Assembly (NCBI GenBank): GCA_944320955.1
Contig: CALUJL010000029.1
Location: 62,001-126,000, forward strand
Direction of reading: 5' to 3'
Origin: an uncultured Bacteroidaceae bacterium
GTDB lineage: Bacteria > Bacteroidota > Bacteroidia > Bacteroidales > Bacteroidaceae
Length of the DNA: 64,000 nt
The notes below the pieces were generated by a model. The model saw only the letters and a list, made by a program, of their open reading frames with translations. It did not search any database and was not told where the DNA came from. Every line of letters starts with the position of its first letter. Position 1 is the first letter of the stretch. The translations under genes and the position numbers were made by a program. Below, piece after piece: positions 8,258 to 17,542 of the stretch.

Positions 8258-11179
8258 TCAGTCGATGAAGACATCCTCTTCTATTATTTCTTCTTCCGGC
8301 TCATATTCCTCTCCCTCGGGCAGTTCGGGCAGGTTCTGCAGCGGCTCGTCGAGTGTATCGCCGCCTTCGGGCAGTTCGAGTTCTTCGTCCAGCGAGGGCA
8401 ACTCCCCGAAGTTTTCTTCGTAGAAGCGGGCGTAATCGTCGAAACTGTAGTACTTCATCAGCAAGTCGAAGTTGTGTTGGGAGATAATCACCGGTCTCAG
8501 TCCGCTCAGCTTGGCCGCCATTTCGCCGTCCCTATAGAGAAGGTACATATAGTAGCGCACTTCGTCGAAAGAGTTGAACAGTTTTATCTCCATCATGCGC
8601 ACCGGTCCCAGCTGGTTGAAGGCCAAGTCGAAGTCTTTCACTATGAAGCTGGCGAAATTATAGCGTGCCACTTCGTAGAGCATCCGGTCTTCGTCGACCT
8701 CGCCCTCGGGGTATGCCAGGAGGAAGAGGTAGGGAACTTCCTTTTCCGCCTGGAAGGCATTGGAAAGCGTGTCGACGAGCGTCGTGTCGCCTGCCAGCTC
8801 CCGGGCGCGAAGCGACCATATCGAGCCGAAATCGCTGTCGGCGCTCAGCAGGCGGCCTTCCTGCAATCCTTTCATTATGTCGGCGGCCAGGGCCGTAATC
8901 TCATCGTCCGGATAATTCTGCGTCACGTCTTTCAGTTTGGCCAGGAAGTCCGCCCTGTCGCCCTGCCGCAGGGAAGACATGGCGTGGAGGAAGAGGAATT
9001 TGGGCCGGTGCTGGCCCATGGCGTATTTCTGGGCTGCATATTCGTCGTTCCGAATCACTTCGTCGAAACGGCCTTCCTTGAATGCTTCATACGAGGAGGC
9101 GTAGAGCGAATCTTCCCGCTGCTTCCCGTAGAGCGCGTTGGCCAGGAAGTCCGGGTCGGAGAGGGTAAGGGCGTATTTGCTTTCCGGGAATCGCTGGATC
9201 AGTTGCGCTTTGGCGTATTCGGCTTCTGCATTTTTCTGATAGCGGAGGTACATGAGATACATATTATAATATGTTTCGTCCAAGCGCTCGAAGCCGGGAA
9301 ATTCGCGGATGAGGCGGTCCCAGACTTGTGTGGCGAGACGCTCGTCTTCCAGCTTGTCCTTGTAGATAAGTCCCATGTTGAAGAGTCCGTCGCTCAGGAT
9401 GCGGTTTGATTCGGCCAGCTGCTCTTCGGTCACGGGTATCTGTTTCAGGTAGTATTCCCGCTGGTGCGGGTCGTTTTCCAGCGAGTCTTTCATCATCTGC
9501 GCCTGCGCCAGTGTGTCATTCATCAGCGAATCCATCATTTGTGCCCGGGCTTCTGCTATGGAGTCTTCGGCTGCGTAGTCTATCTCTTCGTAGTCGCTCG
9601 TAGCCACGGTGGTCTTGTTCCGCCGGCGCCAGTTGTCTTCCAGTTTCCGGTTGCCCCAAAGGTTCTGGAACGCTGTCTTTCCCTGCTGCACGGTCTGCGA
9701 ATTGTAGAAATACCACGAGCGGTCGCCATTGGCCACGGTGGGGGCCACTGTCTGCTGCTGGGTCAGGGTGGGGGCGTTGGCAGCCTGGTCGGCCTGGTGC
9801 TGGGCCAGGAGTTCGGCTTCTTCCTGCTTCTTGCGCTCTTCTTCTTCCTTTTTTATCAGGTCTTCTATGATTTTGTCTATTATGGCCAGTTGTTCCGTCT
9901 CCGGCAGGGTGGCCAGGTGCTGCAGGCTGTCCTGCAACTGTACGGCCTCGGCATAGCCCACTAGTTCGTCCAGCACGGCGGAGCGCTTGGAGAGCATGTC
10001 GAAATCCGGATACTCCTTGTCGATCAGCCCGAGGGCGTCCTGGTAGCACTGCTGCGCCTCGGTGTATTCCATCCGTTCCCAGCACAATTGTCCCAGAGTC
10101 AGCAGGGCTACGGCTTTCTCCTTTCCCCCGCGCGTGCTTTCTTCCGCAGCCGTGCGGTATTGGTCCATGGCTTTCAGTGTGTCGCCCTGGGAGAGATAGA
10201 TGTTGCCTATGGCGTAGTATATCTGGTCCAGATAGTCCTTGTTCTTCTGGCTGCGCGCCATGCGCTTGAGTTTGCGCTCGATTTTTTTCGGCGACCCGGA
10301 GAGAACTTCGGTCTGGCGTATGCGGGCGTTGAATTCCATCTCGTAGGGCGGGCTTTTGCGCAAGAGGCGGCCGTAGGTGTCGTAGGCCTCCTTGTTCTTG
10401 CCGAGGTGCTGGTAGAGCTGTCCCAGCAGGAAGAGTTCCCGCTGGCGCTGCTTCTTGTTTTTTTCCTGCTTGACCACGCGTTGCAATACGGGGATGGCTT
10501 CTTCGTAGCGCTGCTGGCGGAGCAGATAGTTGGCCTGCGCATAGTCGAAGTCGCGCCGGTGCCGTTTCTGGTAGCCCTTGGTCCGTGTCAGGGTCAGGGA
10601 GTTTTCTGCGTCGTAGAACCAGTCCAACTGTGCATAGCAGCGGGCCATCCAGATGCGGGCGTAGGGGAGGACTTTCGCATTGTTCTCGTAGAGCCGGGCA
10701 ATGTAGCTGAAAGTGGCCGCCGCCTCCAGGTATTCCCCTTTCCAGTACTGTGCCTGCCCGATGAGGAGCCAGGCGCGGTAGAGGAAGGGGTTGTATTCCT
10801 TCTGGCTTTGCCACAGCTTCTGCTTGGCCGACTGGCGGCCGGGTTTCTTCTTGGGCTTCTTGCGTATGGAGTGGAGCTTTACGCTTTTCTCCCCTTTCTC
10901 TATGGCACGGTCAAAATTGCCGCTGCCTTGTCCCACGGTGCCTTCGTTGCTGATGGGTTCCAGGGGGAGGATTTCGCCGTAGTAGTCCTTGTTGCCGGAC
11001 ATGACGGCGTCCATTCCGTCGCGGAAGGCGGTGGAGCCGTTGTAGAATACGTTGTAGCGCGTCGTAAAGGAGTGGTAAAAACGGGTCCACCGCGTATTCT
11101 TCTTCACCGAGCATCCGCTCAGGACGAAAAAGAACAGGCTGGTCCACAGGAGAAGAAGCAACGGGCTCTTGTCTTTCAT
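8258..11179 (-). CDS. PorW/SprE-like TPR lipoprotein of the type IX secretion system
   Basis: 973 residues. It starts with a lipoprotein signal peptide (MKDKSPLLLLLW...) with lipobox LSGC at about residue 24. A family-type segment follows, KKNTRWTRFYHSFTTRYNVF then YNGSTAFRDG. Tetratricopeptide-like helical pairs run from about residue 110 to 400. A charged coiled-coil region (KKEEEERKKQEEAE) follows, then more TPR-like helices, and the C-terminus is strongly acidic. This matches SprE of Flavobacterium and PorW of Porphyromonas, outer-membrane-associated lipoproteins needed for T9SS function and gliding. It is longer than PorW. The frame is open to 11209, but the ATG at 11179 places the signal peptide at the N-terminus. 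It is the first gene of the porX-tsaE-birA-pyrH run. Confidence 0.82.
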   Translation of the reverse strand: MKDKSPLLLLLWTSLFFFVLSGCSVKKNTRWTRFYHSFTTRYNVFYNGSTAFRDGMDAVMSGNKDYYGEILPLEPISNEGTVGQGSGNFDRAIEKGEKSVKLHSIRKKPKKKPGRQSAKQKLWQSQKEYNPFLYRAWLLIGQAQYWKGEYLEAAATFSYIARLYENNAKVLPYARIWMARCYAQLDWFYDAENSLTLTRTKGYQKRHRRDFDYAQANYLLRQQRYEEAIPVLQRVVKQEKNKKQRQRELFLLGQLYQHLGKNKEAYDTYGRLLRKSPPYEMEFNARIRQTEVLSGSPKKIERKLKRMARSQKNKDYLDQIYYAIGNIYLSQGDTLKAMDQYRTAAEESTRGGKEKAVALLTLGQLCWERMEYTEAQQCYQDALGLIDKEYPDFDMLSKRSAVLDELVGYAEAVQLQDSLQHLATLPETEQLAIIDKIIEDLIKKEEEERKKQEEAELLAQHQADQAANAPTLTQQQTVAPTVANGDRSWYFYNSQTVQQGKTAFQNLWGNRKLEDNWRRRNKTTVATSDYEEIDYAAEDSIAEARAQMMDSLMNDTLAQAQMMKDSLENDPHQREYYLKQIPVTEEQLAESNRILSDGLFNMGLIYKDKLEDERLATQVWDRLIREFPGFERLDETYYNMYLMYLRYQKNAEAEYAKAQLIQRFPESKYALTLSDPDFLANALYGKQREDSLYASSYEAFKEGRFDEVIRNDEYAAQKYAMGQHRPKFLFLHAMSSLRQGDRADFLAKLKDVTQNYPDDEITALAADIMKGLQEGRLLSADSDFGSIWSLRARELAGDTTLVDTLSNAFQAEKEVPYLFLLAYPEGEVDEDRMLYEVARYNFASFIVKDFDLAFNQLGPVRMMEIKLFNSFDEVRYYMYLLYRDGEMAAKLSGLRPVIISQHNFDLLMKYYSFDDYARFYEENFGELPSLDEELELPEGGDTLDEPLQNLPELPEGEEYEPEEEIIEEDVFID

Positions 11180-11277
11180 TCGGTCGTTTTTACTGTCTGT
11201 CGCGCGCAAATTCTACTATATAACGTAAGCAAGGCAAATAAAGTGTCCCGCCCGGCCAGATTTTTATGAGGCGCGGC

Positions 11278-11370
11278 GTGAAAAAAGTCCTGCCGCTTAC
11301 TGGGAAAACCTCCGCCGCTTTTCCGGGAAAGTGGCTGGGGAAACGGGAAAAGGCCCTTCCGCTTTTTCCG
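11278..11370. repeat. Intergenic hairpin-repeat locus B (about 4 units)
   Basis: Two clean 24-bp units (11278-11301 and 11302-11325) plus two degenerate ones, each with an A-tract, a core such as gtcctgccg and a C(T)n end. It sits between the divergent porW-like and ompA-like genes and shows the same unit as locus A in complementary orientation. Confidence 0.75.
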
Positions 11371-11455
11371 CCCCGGTGCCGGGCCTAAGCGTAAAAGAAT
11401 GTAAACCCCGCGGGATTTTTCCCGTCCTTGCAAAGGACTTGTCCGGCAAAAGGCG

Positions 11456-11463
11456 TACCTTTG
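11456..11463 (+). promoter_or_regulatory. -7 promoter element for the OmpA-like lipoprotein
   Basis: TACCTTTG, matching TAnnTTTG, 37 bp before the ATG. No correctly spaced -33 TTTG is evident. Confidence 0.5.
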
Positions 11464-11500
11464 CCGCGTGACTTATCTATAACTAATCAACATAAGCGTT

Positions 11501-12175
11501 ATGAAAAACCTGAAGATTTACGCACTGCTTCTCAGTGCATGCGTATTATTGGCAAGTTGCAACATGAACAACACGGCAAAAGGCGCTCTCATCGGCGCAG
11601 GCGGCGGCACGGCCCTCGGCGCGCTGATCGGGAAATGGTCGGGCAACACGGCTCTCGGCGCAGGCATCGGCGCAGTGGCCGGCACGACGGCCGGAGTAAT
11701 CATCGGCAAGAAGATGGACAAGGCCCGCGAGCAGGCAGCCCAGATTGAGGGCGCGACGGTAGAAACCGAGACGGACTCGCAGGGTAATACCGTGGCTGTA
11801 AAGGTTACGCTCGACGGCGACGTGACTTTTGCCACCAACAAGGCTACGCTGAACGCCGCTTCCAAGCAGTCGCTGGCCACCTTTGCCGCACAACTGGCAA
11901 GCGACGTGGACCTCGCTGTAGTGGGCCACACGGACAACACGGGCACGGACGCCATCAACAACCCGCTCTCCGAGAACCGCGCCTTCGCCGTAAAGAACTA
12001 CTTGGTGGAGCAGGGCATCGCTTCCTCGCGCTTCAAATCCGTAATCGGCAAGGGTTCCACCGAGCCCATCGCCTCCAACAGTACGGCTGAGGGCCGCGCG
12101 CAGAACCGCCGTGCAGAGCTCTACCTGCTGCCGAGCCAGACGATGATCGACAACGCCAACAGCGGGCAGCAATAA
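11501..12175 (+). CDS. OmpA-family lipoprotein with glycine-zipper segment
   Basis: 224 residues. A lipoprotein signal peptide ends at LASC (Cys about residue 20). Residues about 27-70 form a glycine-rich helical hairpin (ALIGAGGGTALGALIG, then AGIGAVAGTTAGVIIG) of the glycine-zipper type, likely inserting in or lying on the outer membrane. The rest is an OmpA C-like peptidoglycan-binding domain with VTFATNKATLN, GHTDNTGTDAINNPLSENRA and GRAQNRRAEL. Role: tethering the outer membrane to peptidoglycan (inferred). The E. coli YiaD family is the closest named type. A strong terminator follows. Confidence 0.88.
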   Translation: MKNLKIYALLLSACVLLASCNMNNTAKGALIGAGGGTALGALIGKWSGNTALGAGIGAVAGTTAGVIIGKKMDKAREQAAQIEGATVETETDSQGNTVAVKVTLDGDVTFATNKATLNAASKQSLATFAAQLASDVDLAVVGHTDNTGTDAINNPLSENRAFAVKNYLVEQGIASSRFKSVIGKGSTEPIASNSTAEGRAQNRRAELYLLPSQTMIDNANSGQQ

Positions 12176-12233
12176 TGCCCGATACCCGCGAGGAAAAATT
12201 GCACATCAGACAGTTCTGACTCAACGAACCGGA

Positions 12234-12280
12234 ACCGGACGGACTACTGCTTCCCAGGAAGATAGTCCGCCCGGTTTTTT
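12234..12280 (+). terminator. Intrinsic terminator after the OmpA-like gene
   Basis: ACCGGACGGACTA (12234-12246) pairs with TAGTCCGCCCGGT (12263-12275), one A-C mismatch, followed by a run of T. Confidence 0.85.
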
Positions 12281-12318
12281 GCCAGGCAGCAAGCCGCAAA
12301 CTGGAAAAACCGAAATCC

Positions 12319-13020
12319 ATGATCCTGTCGAAGCTCAAGAAAATCCTGTTATTCATCCTGCTGCTCTTTGTCCTTTCTTCGGTCTCGGCCGTCATCGTCT
12401 ACCGCTACGTGCCGGTGTATGCCACTCCGCTGATGTTCATCCGCCTGTTTCAGCAGAAGGCGAAAGGGGAAGACCTGAAGTGGAAGCACCATTGGGTGTC
12501 GAAAGAGGAGATATCGCCCCATCTGGCCAATGCCGTCATCGCCTCGGAGGACAATCTTTTCCCTACCCACCACGGTTTTGACTTCAAGGCCATCGAATCC
12601 GCCATCTCCGAGCACCGGGAAGATGGGAAACGCCTGCGCGGGGGGAGCACCATCAGCCAGCAGACGGCCAAAAACGTGTTCCTCTGGCCCGCTTCGTCCT
12701 GGGTGCGTAAGGGATTCGAGGCCTATTTTACGGTGCTCATCGAGCTGTTCTGGGACAAGGAGCGCATCATGGAGGTATATCTCAACTCCATCGAGATGGG
12801 CGACGGCATCTATGGCGCCGAAGCCGTGGCCCGGGAACACTTCGGCCGCAGCGCCCGCGAACTGACGCGCAGCCAGTGTGCGCTGATAGCCGCCACGCTG
12901 CCCAACCCGCTGCGCTACAATTCGGCCCGTCCCTCGGCCTATATGCTGAAAAGGCGGCGGCAAATCCTGCGCGTCATGAGGCAACTGCCTTATTTCCCGC
13001 CTCCCAAGAAGGCGGAATAA
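12319..13020 (+). CDS. mtgA: Monofunctional biosynthetic peptidoglycan transglycosylase
   Basis: 233 residues: one N-terminal membrane anchor ([15 protein letters not shown], residues about 6-20) and a GT51 glycosyltransferase domain with no transpeptidase. It polymerises lipid II into glycan strands on the periplasmic side of the inner membrane. Motifs seen: [14 protein letters not shown] carrying the catalytic glutamate, [16 protein letters not shown], and [17 protein letters not shown]. It ends 38 bp before the Plug-like gene, which may be co-transcribed. Confidence 0.94.
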   Translation: MILSKLKKILLFILLLFVLSSVSAVIVYRYVPVYATPLMFIRLFQQKAKGEDLKWKHHWVSKEEISPHLANAVIASEDNLFPTHHGFDFKAIESAISEHREDGKRLRGGSTISQQTAKNVFLWPASSWVRKGFEAYFTVLIELFWDKERIMEVYLNSIEMGDGIYGAEAVAREHFGRSARELTRSQCALIAATLPNPLRYNSARPSAYMLKRRRQILRVMRQLPYFPPPKKAE

Positions 13021-13058
13021 ACTCCCGTATCATGCGAATAACCCCACAGAGATTCATC

Positions 13059-14348
13059 ATGAAACACTCCGGAATGCTCCTCTTTATCCTCCTTTTCTCT
13101 TCCGCCCTTCAGGCCCAGGACTGCGAAGTGAGAAGCCCTTATGTCAAGACGCTGATGGCCCGGGTCAATGACGAGTGGGACCGCCTGCCCGTCCTTTCTC
13201 CCGAAAAAGGCGAGGTGCTGAGCATCCGTTTCGACGAGCTCTCGCACGAATACCGCCGCTATGCCTACTCCGTCAAGCACTGCAATGCCGACTGGACCGA
13301 CTCTCATCTCTCGGAGACGGAATACATGGTGGGATTCAACGGAAATACCATAGACGACTATGAGCACTCGATGAATACCCTGGTGGAATACACCCACTAC
13401 CACCTGACGATACCCAACGAGGATGTGCGGATCACGCGGGCGGGAAACTACGAAGTCACCATCTACGACGACGACATCGGCGCGCAGGAACCGGTGGCCA
13501 TCGTGCGCTTTTCGGTGCTCTCGCCCAAGGTGCTCATCGGAGCCACCGTAAGTTCGAACACGGACATAGACCTGAACCGCACCCACCAGCAGGTGAGCTT
13601 CACGCTCAGCTACAAGGGGCTCCAGGTGAGCAACCCCGTGGATGAATTCAAAGTGGTGGTGAGGCAGAACAACCGCACGGACAACCAGGTGACAGGACTG
13701 AAGCCCAGCTATGTCACCTCTTCCGGACTGCGCTACGAGCACAACCGGAGCCTGATTTTCGACGCGGGAAACGAGTACCGCCGCTTCGAGATGCTCTACT
13801 ATAATGAGGCGGGGATGGGAATCGAGCGCGTGGGGCAATACGACGACTACTACCACGCCACGCTCTATGCCGACGAGCCCCGGCGGAATTACGTCTACGA
13901 TGAAGACCAGGACGGGGCATTCCTCATCCGCAACAGCGACACCCGGACCTCCGAGCTCAGCCCCCACACGGAGAGCGACTACCTCTTCGTGCATTTCACC
14001 TTTCTTCCCGGCGACGAAACCGCACGGCTGCAAAGCGGGGAGGTCTACCTCAACGGGTATTTTACGCACAACAGTTTCTCGCCGGACTACCGGATGGACT
14101 ACAATCCGGAGGCCCGGCTCTACGAAAAGACACTCCTCCTGAAGCAGGGCTACTACAATTATCAGTATCTCTTCTGCCCCGGAGGCCGGGAGGCGGGGCA
14201 GTCCGCTCCTTCCGCCGCTTCCACCGGCCCGACGGAGGGCGACTTCTATGAGACGGAAAACGAATATCAAATCTATGTCTACCACCGTCCGTTTGGCGGC
14301 CGGTGTGACGAATTGGTCGGCTTCCTGCAAATCCGAAGCGGCCACTGA
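13059..14348 (+). CDS. T9SS Plug-like protein (DUF5103)
   Basis: 429 residues with signal peptide MKHSGMLLFILLFSSALQAQ. The N-terminal domain (residues about 20-140: DCEVRSPYVKTLMARVNDEW, EYRRYAYSVKHCNADW, EYMVGFNGNTIDDYEHSMNT) matches the family once called DUF5103. This family includes the Plug protein that seals the periplasmic side of the SprA translocon in Flavobacterium. The remainder is beta-rich and has no membrane helix. An upstream in-frame ATG at 13032 is an alternative start; 13059 gives the more compact signal peptide. Assignment to DUF5103 is strong; the specific Plug role is inferred from family knowledge and from the porX, porW and porZ genes nearby. Confidence 0.78.
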   Translation: MKHSGMLLFILLFSSALQAQDCEVRSPYVKTLMARVNDEWDRLPVLSPEKGEVLSIRFDELSHEYRRYAYSVKHCNADWTDSHLSETEYMVGFNGNTIDDYEHSMNTLVEYTHYHLTIPNEDVRITRAGNYEVTIYDDDIGAQEPVAIVRFSVLSPKVLIGATVSSNTDIDLNRTHQQVSFTLSYKGLQVSNPVDEFKVVVRQNNRTDNQVTGLKPSYVTSSGLRYEHNRSLIFDAGNEYRRFEMLYYNEAGMGIERVGQYDDYYHATLYADEPRRNYVYDEDQDGAFLIRNSDTRTSELSPHTESDYLFVHFTFLPGDETARLQSGEVYLNGYFTHNSFSPDYRMDYNPEARLYEKTLLLKQGYYNYQYLFCPGGREAGQSAPSAASTGPTEGDFYETENEYQIYVYHRPFGGRCDELVGFLQIRSGH

Positions 14349-14402
14349 GCGGGGGAAGCATTACGAAATGTGTATTTTCGTGCAGAAAAGCGAATTTATT
14401 TT

Positions 14403-14432
14403 TTTGCCGTGACGGCAGATTCCGTACCTTTG
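14403..14432 (+). promoter_or_regulatory. Promoter of prs (TTTG - 18 - TAccTTTG)
   Basis: TTTG at 14403-14406 and TACCTTTG at 14425-14432 are separated by 18 bp, close to the Bacteroidota consensus. Predicted leader about 27 nt. Confidence 0.7.
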
Positions 14433-14466
14433 CAGCATACTTGAAACTATAATGTAGTAACACGCA

Positions 14467-15405
14467 ATGAGTGAAAAAGCACCTTTCCTGGTTTTTTCCG
14501 GTACAAAATCCCGGTATCTGGCTGAAAAGATATGTTCCAGCCTGGGATGTCCTCTCGGCAATATGAATATCACGCACTTTGCCGACGGGGAATTTTCGGT
14601 TTCTTACGAAGAGTCGATACGTGGTTCCCATGTATTCCTGGTCCAGTCTACTTTCCCCAATTCGGACAATCTCATGGAGCTTCTCCTGATGATCGATGCG
14701 GCAAAGCGCGCCTCGGCCAAGAGCATCGTGGCCGTAATCCCGTATTTCGGATGGGCACGGCAAGACCGGAAAGACAAACCGCGCGTATCCATAGGCGCTA
14801 AACTCGTGGCCGACATGTTGAGCGTGGCCGGCATCGACCGGTTGATCACCATGGATCTCCATGCCGACCAGATACAGGGTTTCTTCGATATTCCGGTAGA
14901 CCATTTGTACGCCTCATCCGTTTTTCTCCCCTACATACAGTCGCTCAATCTGGACGAGCTGGTCATTGCCACCCCGGACGTGGGCGGCTCGAAACGCGCC
15001 AATACGTTCAGTAAATACTTGGGCGTGCCTCTGGTGTTGTGCAACAAGCAGAGGCTGAAACCCAACGAGGTGGCCGCCATGCAGATCATAGGCGACGTGG
15101 AGGGGAAGAACGTGATTCTGGTGGACGACATGGTGGACACGGCCGGGACCATCAGTAAGTCTGCCGACCTGATGATGGCCAACGGGGCAAAATCGGTGCG
15201 CGCCATGGCCAGCCACTGCGTGATGAGCGATCCGGCCTCCGAGCGCGTGGACGAATCTGCCCTGACGGAGATTGTCTTTACCGACAGTATCCCTTATCAC
15301 GGGAGCAGCAAGAAGGTGAAGCAGCTCTCGATAGCAGACATTTTTGCAGAGACCATCCGCCGCGTGGTCAACAACGAATCGATCAGTTCGCAATACTTGA
15401 TATAA
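14467..15405 (+). CDS. prs: Ribose-phosphate pyrophosphokinase
   Basis: 312 residues, the normal length. It makes PRPP from ribose-5-phosphate and ATP for purine, pyrimidine, histidine and tryptophan synthesis. The PRPP loop VILVDDMVDTAGTISKSADL, the flexible-loop region YFGWARQDRKDKPR and MDLHADQIQGFFDIPVDHL are all intact. It has its own promoter upstream and its own terminator downstream, so it looks like a single-gene unit. Confidence 0.97.
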   Translation: MSEKAPFLVFSGTKSRYLAEKICSSLGCPLGNMNITHFADGEFSVSYEESIRGSHVFLVQSTFPNSDNLMELLLMIDAAKRASAKSIVAVIPYFGWARQDRKDKPRVSIGAKLVADMLSVAGIDRLITMDLHADQIQGFFDIPVDHLYASSVFLPYIQSLNLDELVIATPDVGGSKRANTFSKYLGVPLVLCNKQRLKPNEVAAMQIIGDVEGKNVILVDDMVDTAGTISKSADLMMANGAKSVRAMASHCVMSDPASERVDESALTEIVFTDSIPYHGSSKKVKQLSIADIFAETIRRVVNNESISSQYLI

Positions 15406-15436
15406 GAAAAGGAATAGCTGCATAGGAACAAGAGAT

Positions 15437-15489
15437 AAGCCGCTTTCCCTATGGAAATGTTGTTTTCCTGTCGGGAAGCGGCTTCTTTC
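15437..15489 (+). terminator. Intrinsic terminator after prs
   Basis: AAGCCGCTTTCCC (15437-15449) pairs with GGGAAGCGGCTT (15473-15484), with one extra T in the 5' arm, followed by CTTTC. Confidence 0.75.
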
Positions 15490-15511
15490 AGCATAGTTAA
15501 AACCTCGATTT

Positions 15512-17518
15512 ATGAGACGAATCTTCTTACCTTTGTTTTCCCTGTTCTGTGGAAGTCTGCTGCTCCATGGGCAGGACGTCAAGACTCTGGCAGCCAAGGC
15601 CGATGCCTTTGAGGGCTACAAGGATTTCCCTGCGGTGAACCTGCTGGACAGTACCGCCGTGGATATTCAGGACAACGGCTCCGGCACGTTTTTCATTCGC
15701 CGCATCATTCAGATATGCAACGAAGCCGGCGCGCTACAGAACCGGGTATTGGTCTACGACTATGACCCGCTGACGGCAATGGCCGCCTTCCGGAAAGTGA
15801 CAGTCTACAAGGCTTCGGGCGATACGGTGCAGGTGGATCCGGCCAGGATGTTGGACTATGTGGCGCCGGCCCGCATGATATATTGGGGCGCGCGCCAGAT
15901 CATGATAGAAGTCGGGGCGTTGCAACCCGGCGACATCATCGATTACGAAATAGACAAGCGCGGCTTTACCTACGCCCTGCTCGCTGCCCCGGGTGCGGCG
16001 GCTGCGGGCGCTTCCGCCTCGCAAGGCGGGGCGGACGACGACGAGAGCCGTTTTATCCCGCCGATGAAGGGCGAGTTCTACGATATAATCCCGTTTTGGA
16101 ATACGGTGCCCACGCTGCGCAAGGTGTACCGCATGGCCATACCCCGCCACCGCGATATGCAATACAAGGTTTACCAAGGGGATTGTGCCGCTTCCGTACT
16201 ATACGAAGGCGAGAAGAAGGTGTATGCCTTCACGCTCGACTACATGCTTCCGCCGAAGAAAGAGCCCAACTCGGTGGATTATTTCGACTTTGCCCCGAAA
16301 GTCATAGCCTCGTCCACGGCCGACTGGAAGGCTAAATCCATCTGGTTTAACAAGGTGAACGAAGACTATGGCAGTTTCGACCCTATCCCCGAAGCGGAAG
16401 AAAAGGTGAAGGAGCTGCTGAAGGGGAAGAAAACGGAGATGGAGAAGATTTCCGCCCTGGCACACTGGGTGGCCGACAATATACGCTATTCGGGTATCCA
16501 CATGGGCAAAGGCGAGGGATATACGCTCCACAATCTGAAGATGAACTACACGGACCGCTGTGGTGTCTGCAAGGATATAGCCTCCACCCTCGTCAGTTTC
16601 CTGCGCATAGCCGGCTTCAAGGCTTATCCGGCCATGACGATGGCCGGAAGCCGCATCGAACGGGAAATCCCCGCCGACCATTTCAACCACTGTGTGACGG
16701 TCGTGGAGCTTTCCGACGGCACTCTCATGCCCATCGACCCCACCTGGATACCTTTCAGCCGCGAGCTTTGGAGCAGTGCCGAGCAACAGCAGAATTACCT
16801 GCCCGGACTTCCCGAAGGTTCTGACCTCTGCATAACCCCCGTGTCTGCTCCGGAGAACCACTATCTGCGCATGAAGGCCCGGACGCGCCTCTCTGCCGAC
16901 GGAACGCTGAGCGGGACAGTGACCGTGGCCGCCGAGGGATACACAGATCTCGGCATTCGCCGCCCCTTTACCCAAGGGTGGGAGAACCAGTGGTACAATA
17001 CGATGGAACAGCAGTTCAAGGCCATTTCTCCCCGGGCGCGGCTCCTGAAGGCGGACTGGGGAAAGAATCCGCGCGATTATATGGCTGCGCCTATCGAATT
17101 GACTTTTCGTTTTGAAATCCCCGGCTATGCTTTGCTCGGAGAGGGGGAACTCCTCGTGAAACCTTTCCTGATGAGCCGGCTGTATGCCGGCAACCGGGTC
17201 GAAAGCCGGCTGGACCTCTCGCCGGAGCAGCGCAAGTCGGGTTTCCTGATCTCCTGCTCCCAGCTTCTCGAACTGGACGAGACGATGGAATTGCCCTCGG
17301 GCTACGAACTGAAAGACGGAGCGAAAGAAGGAAAAACGATTGAGAGCAAAGTGGCCAGCTCCGGCGGTAGCCTGAAAGTCGAGGGAAACACGCTCAACTT
17401 CCGCCAGAGCCTCTCGCTCAACAAACGGGTCTTTACGGCTGCCGACTGGCAGGATGTGCGCTCCGCTGTTGAGAATTACCGTAGTTTCGATGCGTATCTG
17501 ACGTTCCAGAAAAAGTAA
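15512..17518 (+). CDS. Exported DUF3857/transglutaminase-like protein (apparently active)
   Basis: 668 residues with N-terminal signal sequence (MRRIFLPLFSLFCGSLLLHGQ). Residues about 30-230 form a beta-rich DUF3857-type domain. Residues about 290-420 form a transglutaminase-like cysteine-protease core. The likely triad is Cys in RCGVCKDIAS, His in HFNHCVTVVE and Asp in PIDPTWIPF. A further beta domain makes up the C-terminal third. Such proteins are common in Bacteroidota and are thought to act in the periplasm; substrates are unknown. It is followed after 24 bp by a shorter relative with the same domain order. Confidence 0.8.
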   Translation: MRRIFLPLFSLFCGSLLLHGQDVKTLAAKADAFEGYKDFPAVNLLDSTAVDIQDNGSGTFFIRRIIQICNEAGALQNRVLVYDYDPLTAMAAFRKVTVYKASGDTVQVDPARMLDYVAPARMIYWGARQIMIEVGALQPGDIIDYEIDKRGFTYALLAAPGAAAAGASASQGGADDDESRFIPPMKGEFYDIIPFWNTVPTLRKVYRMAIPRHRDMQYKVYQGDCAASVLYEGEKKVYAFTLDYMLPPKKEPNSVDYFDFAPKVIASSTADWKAKSIWFNKVNEDYGSFDPIPEAEEKVKELLKGKKTEMEKISALAHWVADNIRYSGIHMGKGEGYTLHNLKMNYTDRCGVCKDIASTLVSFLRIAGFKAYPAMTMAGSRIEREIPADHFNHCVTVVELSDGTLMPIDPTWIPFSRELWSSAEQQQNYLPGLPEGSDLCITPVSAPENHYLRMKARTRLSADGTLSGTVTVAAEGYTDLGIRRPFTQGWENQWYNTMEQQFKAISPRARLLKADWGKNPRDYMAAPIELTFRFEIPGYALLGEGELLVKPFLMSRLYAGNRVESRLDLSPEQRKSGFLISCSQLLELDETMELPSGYELKDGAKEGKTIESKVASSGGSLKVEGNTLNFRQSLSLNKRVFTAADWQDVRSAVENYRSFDAYLTFQKK

Positions 17519-17542
17519 AAAACTTGAAATTCCACATATCTT

